Assembly (NCBI GenBank): GCA_003217735.2 | Contig: CP031585.1 | Location: 806,001-870,000 of the forward strand | From: Marinibacterium anthonyi | GTDB lineage: Bacteria; Pseudomonadota; Alphaproteobacteria; Rhodobacterales; Rhodobacteraceae | Reading direction: 5' to 3' | DNA length: 64,000 nt | Part shown: one piece after another, positions 54,668 through 63,992 of the stretch | Position numbering within the stretch: the stretch's first letter is position 1 | Layout of the letters: every line of letters starts with the position of its first letter | The notes under the pieces: generated by a model | Databases searched by the model: none | What the model was told of the DNA's origin: nothing | The model's input: the letters and a program-made list of their open reading frames with translations, nothing else | Made by a program: the position numbers and the translations under genes

Positions 54668-56083
54668 TCACAGGATCGGGGCGAACAACCGTGCGACGGG
54701 GGCGCCAAGGCGGATCTTCAACGGTTGCTCGGCCAGCGGTTTCTCCAGCTTGAAGGCATCGTCGAAATCGGCCGTCAGCATGTCGTGCACGGTCTTGGCC
54801 GCGCGCTTGTCGAACAGCACGGCCATGGTTTCGAAATTCAGCCGGAACGAACGGTTGTCCATGTTCATCGATCCTACAGCAGCCATCCGGTCATCGACCA
54901 GAACCACTTTCTGGTGCAGGAAGCCCTTGGTGTAACGCCATATTTCCACGCCCGCCGCCCGGCATTGATCGAATGCGGCAAAGGCGGCCAGCCATGGTAA
55001 CGTATGATCGATCGCGTCCGGTACAAGGATCCGGACATCCACACCGCGCATGGCGGCCTGTTTCAACGCGCTCAGCACGTCGGAATCGGGAACAAAGTAG
55101 GGCGACGCGATCCAGATCCGGTCCTTGGCGGCCACGATGCAGGAAATGAAGAACAGCATGCCGGTCTCCATCTCGTCCGCCGGACCCGCGGGCAGGATCA
55201 GCCCGGTCATGTCCGCGGGCGCCGCCGCCGGTTCCCAGTGCAGCGGCGAAATCAGCGTTTCGCCGGTGGCCCAGTGCCAGTCCTCGGCATAGACCACCTG
55301 CAGTTCGGATACGATGGGACCGCTGAGCGACACGAAGGTATCCCGCCAATGGCCGAACCTGGGATCCCGGCCAAGGTATTCGTCGCCCACGTTCAGCCCG
55401 CCGGTGAACCCTTTCACCCCGTCGACGATCAAAGTCTTGCGGTGATTGCGGAAATTGATCTGCAGCCGCCCGCTGCGCTGGCTGAGGTTGCGCTTGTGCG
55501 GCACCTGGATGCCGGCATCGCGCAGCCGGGTCAGGTAGGCTTCGGGCAGGGCGTGGCTGCCGACCGGATCGTAGATCAGCCGCACCGTCACCCCCCGGTC
55601 CGCCGCCGCGATCAGCCGGTCTGCGAAGGCCTTGCCGATCTCGTCCTCGTGGATGATGAAGAACTGGGCCAGGATATAGCGTTCCGCCCCGTCGATGGCG
55701 TCGAACAGCGCGGCAAAGGTCGCGTCCCCGTCCACCAGCAGTTCCATGTCGTTGCCCCGCGTTGCCCCAAGGGCCGCCAGGCGTTCGAACGGCCTGGGGT
55801 CCAGCCCGCCGGGCACCTTTCCGGGCGCAAAGCGCACGGCGAAGTCGCTGGCCGCCTCGATCACCCGACCGCTTTCCCGCCGTGACACGACGTAGTTGCG
55901 ATAGCGGTGATGGCCCAGGACCAGGTAGGCGGGCAGGGCGAAATGCGGCGCGCTCATCAGGAAGACGACCCAGCCCACCGATCCCTGCGGCGTCCGCGCG
56001 GTCCGGATCGCGCGCCATGACGCCAGGACCGACAGGATCAGCAGCAGCGCCGTGATGATGGGCAATACGATGGCAAGGATCAT
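54668..56083 (-). CDS. cls: Cardiolipin synthase (phospholipase D family)
   Basis: A 471-residue membrane-bound enzyme condensing phosphatidylglycerol into cardiolipin. Two N-terminal transmembrane helices (MILAIVLPIITALLLILSVL; GWVVFLMSAPHFALPAYLVLG) precede two HKD motifs: HRKTLIVD in NFRNHRKTLIVDG and HQKVVLVD in FLHQKVVLVDDRMAAVGS. ATG at 56083 gives this membrane start; the longer upstream frame is out of character. It and the endonuclease-like gene lie between metK and trmB. Confidence 0.9.
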   Translation of the reverse strand: MILAIVLPIITALLLILSVLASWRAIRTARTPQGSVGWVVFLMSAPHFALPAYLVLGHHRYRNYVVSRRESGRVIEAASDFAVRFAPGKVPGGLDPRPFERLAALGATRGNDMELLVDGDATFAALFDAIDGAERYILAQFFIIHEDEIGKAFADRLIAAADRGVTVRLIYDPVGSHALPEAYLTRLRDAGIQVPHKRNLSQRSGRLQINFRNHRKTLIVDGVKGFTGGLNVGDEYLGRDPRFGHWRDTFVSLSGPIVSELQVVYAEDWHWATGETLISPLHWEPAAAPADMTGLILPAGPADEMETGMLFFISCIVAAKDRIWIASPYFVPDSDVLSALKQAAMRGVDVRILVPDAIDHTLPWLAAFAAFDQCRAAGVEIWRYTKGFLHQKVVLVDDRMAAVGSMNMDNRSFRLNFETMAVLFDKRAAKTVHDMLTADFDDAFKLEKPLAEQPLKIRLGAPVARLFAPIL

Positions 56084-56192
56084 GTGGCGCGGTCTCCTCC
56101 GGGATTTCGCGCCATAAAACCTGTTTCGATCCGCTTTGTCTTGGGGCAAGCAACCGTTGCCCCGCCAACCGTGGCAGGATAAACGCGCGCCC

Positions 56193-56894
56193 ATGACCCA
56201 GACCCGCCCCCACCGCAATTTTTACGGCCGCCTGAAGGGCAAGACCCTGAAGGCCAGCCAGAAGACCTACCTTGACGAGGACCTGAGCCACCTGTCGCCC
56301 GGCCCCGTCGACTGGGATTCCAATCCCGATCGCCATCCGCTGGACCTGCAGGGGCTGTTCGGCGACCGCCCGGTCTGGCTGGAAATCGGCTTTGGCGGCG
56401 GCGAACACCTGGTGCATCAGGCCGCGTCCAACCCCGACGTCGGCATCATCGGGGCGGAACCCTACATCAACGGCGTCGCCATGCTGCTGGGCAAGATCCG
56501 CCGCGCCGGGGTGGAAAACCTGGCCGTGCACCCGGGCGATGCGCGCGACCTGATGGACGTGCTGCCCGCGGGTTCGATCGCCCGCGCCTTCCTGCTGTAT
56601 CCCGACCCCTGGCCGAAAAAGCGTCACCATCGCCGCCGCTTCGTGACGGCCGAACACCTGGATCCGCTGCACCGCGTCATGGCGCCGGGCGCGATCCTGC
56701 GCGTGGCGACCGACATCCCCGATTATGTTCGCCAGACGCTGGAGGAAGTCCCGAAAGCCGGCTTTGACTGGCTGGCCGAACGCCCCGCCGACTGGCGCGA
56801 GCCCTGGGGCGACTGGATTTCCACCCGCTACGAACAGAAGGCCCTGCGCGAAGACCGGGTGCCGCATTACCTGACCTTCCGGCGCAAGGGCTGA
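56193..56894 (+). CDS. trmB: tRNA (guanine-N7-)-methyltransferase TrmB
   Basis: SAM-dependent methyltransferase for m7G46 of tRNA; 233 residues. It has the N-terminal NFYGRLKGKTLKASQ, the SAM site LEIGFGGGEHLVHQ, the GAEPYINGVA acidic loop and the YPDPWPKKRHHRRRF signature. The ATG at 56193 begins the conserved HRNFYGR region. It is normally adjacent to metK in related genomes. Confidence 0.94.
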   Translation: MTQTRPHRNFYGRLKGKTLKASQKTYLDEDLSHLSPGPVDWDSNPDRHPLDLQGLFGDRPVWLEIGFGGGEHLVHQAASNPDVGIIGAEPYINGVAMLLGKIRRAGVENLAVHPGDARDLMDVLPAGSIARAFLLYPDPWPKKRHHRRRFVTAEHLDPLHRVMAPGAILRVATDIPDYVRQTLEEVPKAGFDWLAERPADWREPWGDWISTRYEQKALREDRVPHYLTFRRKG

Positions 56895-56974
56895 CCGCCC
56901 ATTGCGTCTGGACGCTGTGGTTGCGTTCCGGTTAAACGCGGAACGGCACAACAGATCCCGACAGCCCCAGACCC

Positions 56975-57000
56975 AATCAGCCCCAGTCAGCCCCAGTCAG
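56975..57000. repeat. Short tandem repeat in the aroA leader
   Basis: Two exact copies of CCCCAGTCAG (56981-57000) preceded by a degenerate third unit (CCCCAGacccaaTCAG). They lie directly before the aroA ribosome-binding site (aaggag, 57003-57008). Slippage here could vary leader length; no coding role is seen. Confidence 0.55.
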
Positions 57001-57014
57001 CCAAGGAGCGCGCC

Positions 57015-58388
57015 ATGTCCGCCCACGGTCCCACCATCCCGATGACCTCGCATCCCTGCGGCCCGCTGACCGGCGTGGCCGAGGTGCCGGGCGACAAGTC
57101 GATATCGCACCGGGCGCTGATCCTGGGCGCGATGAGCGTGGGTCAGACGAAGATCACCGGCCTGCTGGAAGGCCAGGACGTGCTGGACACCGCCAAGGCG
57201 ATGCAGGCCTTCGGCGCCACGGTCACCCATCACGGGCCCGGGGCCTGGACGGTCAGCGGCGTGGGCGTCGGCGGGTTCGCCGAGCCCGACCAGGTGATCG
57301 ACTGCGGCAATTCCGGCACCGGCGTGCGGCTGATCATGGGCACCATGGCGACATCGCCCATCGCGGCGACCTTCACCGGCGATGCCTCGCTGAACAAGCG
57401 GCCCATGGCGCGGATCACCGATCCGCTGTCGCTGTTCGGCGCCGTGGCGCATGGCCGCTCCGGCGGGCGCCTGCCGCTGACCATCGTCGGCGCGCATGAC
57501 CCGGTGCCGGTGCGCTACACCACGCCGGTGCCGTCGGCCCAGGTGAAATCGGCCGTGCTGCTGGCCGGATTGAACGCGCCGGGCCAGACCGTCGTGATCG
57601 AAAAGGAAGCCACCCGCGATCATACGGAACGGATGCTGGAAGGCTTTGGAGCCGAGATCACGACCGAGGTCACGCCCGAGGGCCGCGTCATCACGCTGAC
57701 CGGCCAGCCGGAACTGAAGCCCCAGACCATCGCCGTGCCGCGTGATCCGTCCAGCGCCGCCTTTCCGGTCTGCGCCGCGCTGATCGTGCCGGGGTCCGAC
57801 GTTCTGGTGCCCGGTATCGGGCTGAACCCGACGCGGGCGGGGCTGTTCTATACCCTGCAGGACATGGGCGCCGACCTGAGTTTCGAGAACATGCGCGAAG
57901 AGGGTGGCGAGCCCGTGGCCGACCTGCGGGCGAAATATTCCCCCGACATGAAGGGGATCGACGTGCCGCCCGAACGCGCGGCGTCGATGATCGACGAATA
58001 CCCGATCCTGTCCGTCGTCGCCGCCTTTGCCCAGGGGCTGACGGTGATGAAGGGCGTCAAGGAATTGCGGGTGAAGGAAAGCGACCGGATCGACGCCATG
58101 GCCACCGGTCTGCGCGCTGCCGGAATCGAGGTTCAGGACGGCCCCGACTGGTGGACCGTCACGGGATCGCCCAGGCGCGGCAACGCCGGCGGCGTGAAGG
58201 GCGGCGTGACCTGTGCCAGCCACCTGGACCACCGCATCGCCATGTCCTTCCTGATCCTCGGTATGGCCTCGGACCAGCCGATGTCGGTGGACGACGGCGG
58301 CCCGATCGCCACGTCCTTCCCGATCTTCGAGCCGCTGATGGGCGGTCTGGGCGCCGACCTGCGCCGGACCGAAGACGTCGCGGCATGA
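57015..58388 (+). CDS. aroA: 3-phosphoshikimate 1-carboxyvinyltransferase (EPSP synthase) AroA
   Basis: Shikimate-pathway enzyme joining shikimate 3-phosphate and PEP; 457 residues. It has [66 protein letters not shown]-type [13 protein letters not shown] and [13 protein letters not shown]. The NSGTGVRL loop (Ala usually Gly-Asn-Ala-Gly-Thr in class I) is typical of class II-like bacterial forms. It overlaps cmk by 4 bp. Confidence 0.94.
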   Translation: MSAHGPTIPMTSHPCGPLTGVAEVPGDKSISHRALILGAMSVGQTKITGLLEGQDVLDTAKAMQAFGATVTHHGPGAWTVSGVGVGGFAEPDQVIDCGNSGTGVRLIMGTMATSPIAATFTGDASLNKRPMARITDPLSLFGAVAHGRSGGRLPLTIVGAHDPVPVRYTTPVPSAQVKSAVLLAGLNAPGQTVVIEKEATRDHTERMLEGFGAEITTEVTPEGRVITLTGQPELKPQTIAVPRDPSSAAFPVCAALIVPGSDVLVPGIGLNPTRAGLFYTLQDMGADLSFENMREEGGEPVADLRAKYSPDMKGIDVPPERAASMIDEYPILSVVAAFAQGLTVMKGVKELRVKESDRIDAMATGLRAAGIEVQDGPDWWTVTGSPRRGNAGGVKGGVTCASHLDHRIAMSFLILGMASDQPMSVDDGGPIATSFPIFEPLMGGLGADLRRTEDVAA

Positions 58389-59008
58389 CGGTCCGGCCCT
58401 TCACCGTCGCGCTCGACGGCCCTGCGGCCTCGGGCAAGGGGACCATCGGGCGGGCCCTGGCGGCGCGGTTCGGGTTCGCATACCTCGACACCGGGCTTTT
58501 GTACCGTGCCGTGGGCGCGCGGATGAACGACGGCCAGGACCCGGTCGAAGCGGCCGAGACGCTGTCGGCGGGCGTTCTGGACGACCCGGACCTGCGCACC
58601 GGCGCGGCGGGGCAGGCGGCCAGCAAGGCGGCGGCGATCCCGGCCGTGCGCGCCGCGCTGAAGGATTTCCAGCGGGCGTTTTCCCGTCGGGCGGGCGGTG
58701 CGGTGCTGGACGGGCGCGACATCGGTACGGTGATCTGTCCGCAGGCCGAGGTGAAAATTTACGTCACTGCCTCGGCAGAGGCACGGGCCACCCGCAGGCA
58801 CAAGGAATTGACCGACCGGGGCGAAGACGTCTCGCTTGCCGAAGTGCTGGCTGATATCGAGGCGCGGGACGAGCGCGACATGAACCGCTCCGATGCGCCT
58901 CTGCGCGAGGCCGAGGGGGCGCTCAGGCTCGACACCACGAACATGAGCATTGAAGACGCGGTCGCGGCGGCCACCCGGACGGTGGAGGCGCGGCTGCCAA
59001 AGGACTGA
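58385..59008 (+). CDS. cmk: Cytidylate kinase Cmk
   Basis: Phosphorylates CMP and dCMP; 207 residues. P-loop [30 protein letters not shown] and the conserved [23 protein letters not shown] are visible. ATG at 58385 overlaps the aroA stop (ATGA). In most relatives rpsA follows at once; here two extra genes come first. Confidence 0.94.
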   Translation: MTVRPFTVALDGPAASGKGTIGRALAARFGFAYLDTGLLYRAVGARMNDGQDPVEAAETLSAGVLDDPDLRTGAAGQAASKAAAIPAVRAALKDFQRAFSRRAGGAVLDGRDIGTVICPQAEVKIYVTASAEARATRRHKELTDRGEDVSLAEVLADIEARDERDMNRSDAPLREAEGALRLDTTNMSIEDAVAAATRTVEARLPKD

Positions 59009-59017
59009 GAGGTGGCC

Positions 59018-60016
59018 ATGCAACAGCGCAAGCTTGGGAAGAACGGACCGGAGGTCGGCGCGATCGGCTACGGGGCGATGTCGTTTTCCGACATGTACGG
59101 GCCCACGAACGAGGCGGCGAGCCACGCCATCCTGGATGCCTGCCGCGACTGGGGTGTGACGCATCTGGACACGGCCAACATCTACGGGATGGGCAAGTCG
59201 GAAAGCGCCATCGGGTCCTACCTGAAGGCCAACCCGGGCGCGCGGGACGAATTCGTCATCGCGACCAAGGCGACGATTACCAGGGATGGCGACGGCAATC
59301 GGGCCTTCGACAATTCCGCCGAGCATTTCGAGGCCGAGCTTGACGGGTCCTTGAAGCGGCTGGGGGTGGACTGCGTGGACCTGTTCTATGCCCACCGCCG
59401 CGATCCGCGTTTCACGCCCGAGGAGACGGCGGCGAACCTGGGCCGGATGGTCGAGAAGGGCAAGGCCAGGGCGATCGGACTGTCCGAGATTTCGCCCTCG
59501 ACGCTGCGGCGGGCGATGACGGCGTTTCCGGTGGCGGCCGTTCAGTCGGAATATTCGCTGTCGACCCGGTTTCCCGACCTGGGGCTGGTGCAGGCCTGTG
59601 CGGAACTGGGCGTGGCGATGGTGGCGTTTTCGCCGGTGGGGCGGTCTTTGCTGACGGACAATCCGATCCCGCGCGAGCGGTTGAAGGACCTGCCGTTCCT
59701 GGCGAGCAATCCGCGCTTCATGGAGCCGAACCTGACCGAGAACCTGCGGATCACGGCGGCGTTCCGGGCCTTGGCGGCCGAGATGGGGACTTCGGCGGCG
59801 GCGCTGGCGAATGCCTGGCTGCTGGCCAAGGGGGACCACGTGATCCCCATTCCGGGCACGCGGTCGGTGGAGCATTTCAGGGAATGCGTCGATGGGGCGC
59901 GCCTGAAGCTGTCGGAGACGGACCTGGCCCGCATCGAGGAGGTGCTGCCGGTGGGATGGGCCTGGGGGGACCGGTATTCGGACGCCCAGTGGATCGGACC
60001 CGAGCGGTATTGCTGA
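59018..60016 (+). CDS. Aldo/keto reductase
   Basis: A 332-residue NADPH-dependent oxidoreductase of the AKR13-like group. It has MQQRKLGKNGPEVGAIGYGAM, LDTANIYGMGKSESAIG (catalytic Asp-Tyr), VIATKATI, DCVDLFYAHRRDP (catalytic His) and a C-terminal HVIPIPGTRSVEH cofactor motif. ATG 59018 has gagagg upstream; a GTG six bases earlier is possible. Substrate unknown. Confidence 0.9.
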   Translation: MQQRKLGKNGPEVGAIGYGAMSFSDMYGPTNEAASHAILDACRDWGVTHLDTANIYGMGKSESAIGSYLKANPGARDEFVIATKATITRDGDGNRAFDNSAEHFEAELDGSLKRLGVDCVDLFYAHRRDPRFTPEETAANLGRMVEKGKARAIGLSEISPSTLRRAMTAFPVAAVQSEYSLSTRFPDLGLVQACAELGVAMVAFSPVGRSLLTDNPIPRERLKDLPFLASNPRFMEPNLTENLRITAAFRALAAEMGTSAAALANAWLLAKGDHVIPIPGTRSVEHFRECVDGARLKLSETDLARIEEVLPVGWAWGDRYSDAQWIGPERYC

Positions 60017-60018
60017 GA

Positions 60019-60095
60019 GATGTCCCACGCGTGGGACATCACCCCGGGTGAGCGATTCCAGGGGGTTACAGAGGCGGATTAACCGGTCGTTAGGA
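60019..60095 (+). repeat. 76-bp dispersed repeat, copy 2
   Basis: The palindrome here is a perfect 22 bp (60019-60040), sharing the TGTCCCACGCGTGGGACA core with copy 1. After the same 14-nt variable spacer comes GATTCCA (60054) and a tail ending GTTAGGA (60095). It contains TTAACCGGTCGTTAGG (60079-60094), i.e. TTAA-N7-TTAG, close to a CtrA box. It starts 3 bp after the aldo/keto reductase stop and lies between convergent genes, like copy 1. Confidence 0.8.
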
Positions 60096-60106
60096 AATGG
60101 CCGTGG

Positions 60107-60134
60107 GTAGGATGGGTGATATCACCCATCCTAC
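60107..60134. repeat. Perfect 28-bp palindrome
   Basis: An uninterrupted self-complementary 28-mer centred on GATATC (arms GTAGGATGGGTGAT/ATCACCCATCCTAC). It lies directly after repeat copy 2 and 19 bp before the end of the RTX gene. It could be a bidirectional terminator lacking T-runs, or a dispersed intergenic repeat. Confidence 0.75.
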
Positions 60135-60152
60135 GAAGCGTCGGTCAAGGGA

Positions 60153-61658
60153 TCAGTAGCCCATGATCGCATCGGAGACCTGGTCGAGGGAGGAATAGCC
60201 TTCGAAGCCCAGGACGTTGCTGCCGAAGTAGAGGTAGAGCGTGCCGTCCACCACGGCGGCCGCGTTCTGCAGGTCGCTGGCGGTCAGGGAGTCGCCGGCG
60301 GCGAAGGTGTCCGAGATATAGGCCGTATCATGCGCCGCGTCGAAATCCATGATCATGTCGACGCCGCCGTTGAAGTAGAAGGCATCGTTGCCCGCACCGC
60401 CATACAGGGTGTCGTCACCGGCATCGCCGAACAGCGTGTCGTCGCCGTGTTGTCCGAACAGGGTGTCGTTTCCGGCGCGGCCGCGGATCTGATCGTTGCC
60501 ATCTTCGCCGATCAGGCGATTGTCGAAGGCATCGCCGCGCAGCATGTCATCGTACGAGGACCCGTCGATGCCCTCGATGTCCACGAACGTGTCCCCCGCG
60601 GCCTCGCCCGTGGAAAGCCCGGGAGATTGCAGGTCGACGTAGATCCCGATGCTTGAGCGGGTGTAGCTGGCCAGGTCGAGCCCGTCGCCGCCTTCCAGAA
60701 GGTCGGCGCCGGCGCCGCCTTCGAGCACATCGGCCCCGTCTCCGCCTTGCAGCCTGTCGTCCCCGCCGAGGCCGCGCAGCGAGTCGTCGCCGTCTTTCCC
60801 GCGCAGCGTATTGGCGAATTCGTCGCCGACAAGAACGTCCGTATGATTGGTGCCCGTCACGTTTTCGATGCTGGTGTAGGTGTCCCCCCGGGCCGCGCCC
60901 GAGTTGCGTTCGTTGTTCGCAAGGGACACCCGCAGGACCGAGGGGTGAGACGACGTATAGTTCGAGTAATAGCTGACGGTATCGCGGCCCACGCCCCCGT
61001 CCAGGTGGTGCGCTTGGATGCCGTCGCCCATGAGGAAGACGTCATTGCCAAGCCCCGCGTAGAGTTCGTCGCCCTCGGCCGTGCCGGTGATCACGTCGTT
61101 TTCGGTGATTTCCACCCCCGGAATTTCGCCGAGATCGAAAGTGAGACCTTCTCCGAAGGGCCAGTCCAGCGTGGTCAGGGTGCCGCTGTCGAACAGGGCG
61201 ACATAGGCCGCATAGGCGTCTTCTTCGGGCAGATCGTCAAAGGTGGGCAGCGTGTCGCCGCCAAGGGTCAGCCAGTATTCATCGTACCGGTAGTCGTATC
61301 CCGTGTTGAATGAGGGCTCTCCTGAAATGTAATCGACCGAGGTCCCCAGCAGGTAGGTCGTGCCGCCGGACCACGTCAGCTGATAGACCCCGTAATCGGT
61401 TTCATAATCGGCGTGGTAAAAAGAGACGTCGTCGAAGGCGAACAGCGATGCCCATTTCACCTCCGGACTGCGTGGCAGGCCATTGTGGATCGTGAACGTG
61501 TCGGTGCCGTTGTCGCCGATGAAGATGTTCACGCTGTCCTGTTCGACCGAATATTTATCATAGCCGGGGGTATAGGTGTCCTCCGGGTATCCGTAATTCC
61601 AGCTTCCGGAGTAATCTTCGTGATAGATATGCGTGTAAGGGATTGTGTACGTGGTCAT
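60153..61658 (-). CDS. RTX-type calcium-binding protein, probably type I secreted
   Basis: A 501-residue acidic protein. The N-terminal 190 residues are Tyr/Asp-rich and unfamiliar (IYHEDYSGSWNYGYPEDTYTPGYDKYS). Three blocks of RTX nonapeptides follow, around 195-245, 295-335 and 365-425, with GGDGADVLEGGAGADLLEGG and GDAGDDTLYGGAGNDAFYF. Such repeats bind calcium and go with C-terminal type I secretion signals; no N-terminal signal peptide is seen. No ABC/MFP secretion genes are near. It sits between cmk and rpsA, which are adjacent in relatives, so it looks inserted. Confidence 0.85.
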   Translation of the reverse strand: MTTYTIPYTHIYHEDYSGSWNYGYPEDTYTPGYDKYSVEQDSVNIFIGDNGTDTFTIHNGLPRSPEVKWASLFAFDDVSFYHADYETDYGVYQLTWSGGTTYLLGTSVDYISGEPSFNTGYDYRYDEYWLTLGGDTLPTFDDLPEEDAYAAYVALFDSGTLTTLDWPFGEGLTFDLGEIPGVEITENDVITGTAEGDELYAGLGNDVFLMGDGIQAHHLDGGVGRDTVSYYSNYTSSHPSVLRVSLANNERNSGAARGDTYTSIENVTGTNHTDVLVGDEFANTLRGKDGDDSLRGLGGDDRLQGGDGADVLEGGAGADLLEGGDGLDLASYTRSSIGIYVDLQSPGLSTGEAAGDTFVDIEGIDGSSYDDMLRGDAFDNRLIGEDGNDQIRGRAGNDTLFGQHGDDTLFGDAGDDTLYGGAGNDAFYFNGGVDMIMDFDAAHDTAYISDTFAAGDSLTASDLQNAAAVVDGTLYLYFGSNVLGFEGYSSLDQVSDAIMGY

Positions 61659-62032
61659 GGTCTTCGGTATTCCCTGTTGGTATCAAATATTTCGATGACC
61701 GAACCTTAAAGATGTTAAGCATGCGATCTATCTCGCGTCTTGCGGGCGGTGCGGCTTGAGCGGAATGTTGCCATCGGGTGGTGGCCTTTCGGGATCGCGC
61801 CGGACTGGCAGGCCCGCGCCGCGCCGGGATGGGCCGGAAAGGTCGCTTCACCCTTGCCAATCGGGCCCAAACGCTCTAGTACGCGCGATCAGAAGGTGAA
61901 AAACCACAAGACGAGAGGCGAGCAGGGTCGGACCATCCGGCCCTCTTTGTTTTGTGTGCCTTTACCCAATCCATAGACCGGCGGAGACAACCGCTCGGCC
62001 AGTATAACGCTTAAAAGGAAACCGAGACCCGT
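61659..62032. promoter_or_regulatory. RTX/rpsA divergent intergenic region with rpsA leader
   Basis: 374 bp without a gene. The left part (61680-61735) is AT-rich and probably holds the RTX promoter. For rpsA, TTGCCA (61854-61859), a 17-bp spacer and TAGTAC (61877-61882) form a promoter candidate. It gives a leader of about 140 nt with a terminator-like hairpin. The ribosome-binding region is aaaagga, about 14 bp before the ATG. Confidence 0.5.
61925..61953 (+). terminator. Terminator-like hairpin in the rpsA leader
   Basis: GGGTCGGA (61925-61932) pairs with TCCGGCCC (61936-61943) through a 3-nt loop, followed by TCTTTGTTTT. It lies after the likely rpsA promoter and before the gene, the place of an attenuator. 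S1 is known to control its own synthesis in bacteria; attenuation here is inferred. Confidence 0.5.
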
Positions 62033-63715
62033 ATGGCTCAAAGCGCATCCATGGAGGAATTCGAAGCCCTCCTGAACGAAAGCTTCGAAATGGACACGCC
62101 CGATGAGGGCACTGTCGTCAAGGGCAAGGTCATCGCTGTCGAAGCGGGCCAGGCCATCATCGATGTCGGCTACAAGATGGAAGGCCGCGTCGATCTTAAA
62201 GAATTCGCAAATCCCGGTGAGAACGCGGACATCGCTGTCGGCGACGAAGTCGAAGTTTACCTTCGCGCCGCCGAGAACGCCCGTGGCGAAGCCGTCATCA
62301 GCCGCGAGATGGCCCGCCGCGAAGAAGCCTGGGACCGCCTGGAAAAAGCATATGCCGACGACCAGCGCGTCGAAGGGGCGATCTTCAACCGCGTCAAGGG
62401 TGGCTTTACCGTCGACCTGGGCGGCGCCGTGGCCTTCCTGCCCGGTTCGCAGGTCGATGTCCGCCCCGTGCGCGACGCCGGCCCGCTGATGGGTCTGAAG
62501 CAGCCGTTCCAGATCCTGAAAATGGACCGCCGCCGGGGCAACATCGTTGTTTCCCGTCGCGCCATCCTGGAAGAATCGCGTGCCGAGCAGCGCGCCGAGG
62601 TCATCGGCCGCCTGAAGGAAGGCGATACGGTTGACGGCGTGGTCAAGAACATCACCGAGTACGGCGCATTCGTCGACCTGGGCGGTGTGGACGGCCTGCT
62701 GCACGTCACCGACATGGCATGGCGCCGTGTGAACCACCCCTCGGAGATCCTGTCGATCGGCGAGACCGTGAAGGTCCAGGTCATCAAGATCAACAAGGAA
62801 ACCCACCGTATCTCCCTGGGCATGAAGCAGCTGCAGGAAGATCCGTGGGACCTGGTGACGGTCAAGTACCCGCTGGCCTCGGTCCACAAGGGCCGTGTCA
62901 CGAACATCACCGATTACGGTGCCTTCGTGGAGCTGGAGCCGGGTGTCGAAGGCCTGGTGCACGTCAGCGAAATGTCCTGGACGAAGAAGAACGTCCACCC
63001 GGGCAAGATCGTGTCGACCTCGCAAGAGGTGGATGTCATGGTCCTGGAGATCGACGGTGCCAAGCGCCGCGTGTCGCTGGGCCTGAAGCAGACCATGCGC
63101 AACCCGTGGGAAGTCTTCTCGGAGACGCATCCCGAGGGCACCGAGGTCGAAGGCGAAGTCAAGAACATCACCGAATTCGGTCTGTTCGTCGGCCTGCCGG
63201 GCGACATCGACGGCATGGTTCACCTGTCGGACCTGTCGTGGGACGAGCGTGGCGAAGACGCGATCCAGAACTACCGCAAGGGCGACGTGGTCAAGGCCGT
63301 GGTGTCGGAAGTGGATGTGGACAAGGAACGCATCTCGCTGTCGATCAAGGCCGTTGGCGGCGACAAGTTCGCCGATGCGACCGGCACCGTGAAGCGCGGG
63401 TCCATCGTGACCGTCGAAGTGACGGCCATCGAGGATGGCGGGATCGAAGTGACCTACGAGGGCATGAAGTCCTTCATCCGTCGCTCGGACCTGTCGCGCG
63501 ACCGTTCCGAGCAGCGCCCCGAGCGGTTCTCGGTCGGTGACCACATCGACGTGCGCGTGACCAACATCGACAACAAGACCCGCCGTCTGGGCCTGTCGAT
63601 CAAGGCGCGCGAGATCGCCGAAGAGAAGGAAGCCGTGCAGCAGTATGGTTCGTCCGACTCGGGTGCATCGCTGGGCGACATCCTGGGCGCCGCGCTGAAA
63701 GGCGACGACGACTGA
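62033..63715 (+). CDS. rpsA: 30S ribosomal protein S1
   Basis: A 560-residue S1 with six S1/OB domains, recognisable from repeated GxVxxIxxYGAFVDLGGVDGLLHVT-type blocks starting near residues 25, 110, 195, 280, 370 and 455. S1 unfolds mRNA on the 30S subunit. The start is ATG 62033. It is followed by a strong terminator. Confidence 0.97.
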   Translation: MAQSASMEEFEALLNESFEMDTPDEGTVVKGKVIAVEAGQAIIDVGYKMEGRVDLKEFANPGENADIAVGDEVEVYLRAAENARGEAVISREMARREEAWDRLEKAYADDQRVEGAIFNRVKGGFTVDLGGAVAFLPGSQVDVRPVRDAGPLMGLKQPFQILKMDRRRGNIVVSRRAILEESRAEQRAEVIGRLKEGDTVDGVVKNITEYGAFVDLGGVDGLLHVTDMAWRRVNHPSEILSIGETVKVQVIKINKETHRISLGMKQLQEDPWDLVTVKYPLASVHKGRVTNITDYGAFVELEPGVEGLVHVSEMSWTKKNVHPGKIVSTSQEVDVMVLEIDGAKRRVSLGLKQTMRNPWEVFSETHPEGTEVEGEVKNITEFGLFVGLPGDIDGMVHLSDLSWDERGEDAIQNYRKGDVVKAVVSEVDVDKERISLSIKAVGGDKFADATGTVKRGSIVTVEVTAIEDGGIEVTYEGMKSFIRRSDLSRDRSEQRPERFSVGDHIDVRVTNIDNKTRRLGLSIKAREIAEEKEAVQQYGSSDSGASLGDILGAALKGDDD

Positions 63716-63747
63716 TCCGGGGACCGATCCCGACGAGACATTGCAGG

Positions 63748-63778
63748 GGGCCCCGCGCGGATGCGCGGGGCCCTTTTT
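63748..63778 (+). terminator. Intrinsic terminator after rpsA
   Basis: GGGCCCCGCGC (63748-63758), loop GGAT, GCGCGGGGCCC (63763-63773), then TTTTT. A perfect 11-bp GC stem with a T-tract, 32 bp after the rpsA stop. Confidence 0.95.
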
Positions 63779-63992
63779 CGTGATTCGGGCCGGGCCTCAT
63801 GGTTGTGCGCCGCGATGCGCGACAATCGCGCGCATGAGCGGTGGGGCGGCAAGTCAAGTCCGGAAATCTGGCGGTGCGGCGGAATTTCCTGTCCGAAGAC
63901 AATAACTTGTCGTTTGCGCGCGCAGGAATAGTTCCTATAGTCCCGAGACAGGCTCGGGTCGAACCTTGCCGAACCGGGGAGGGTAGGACGTT

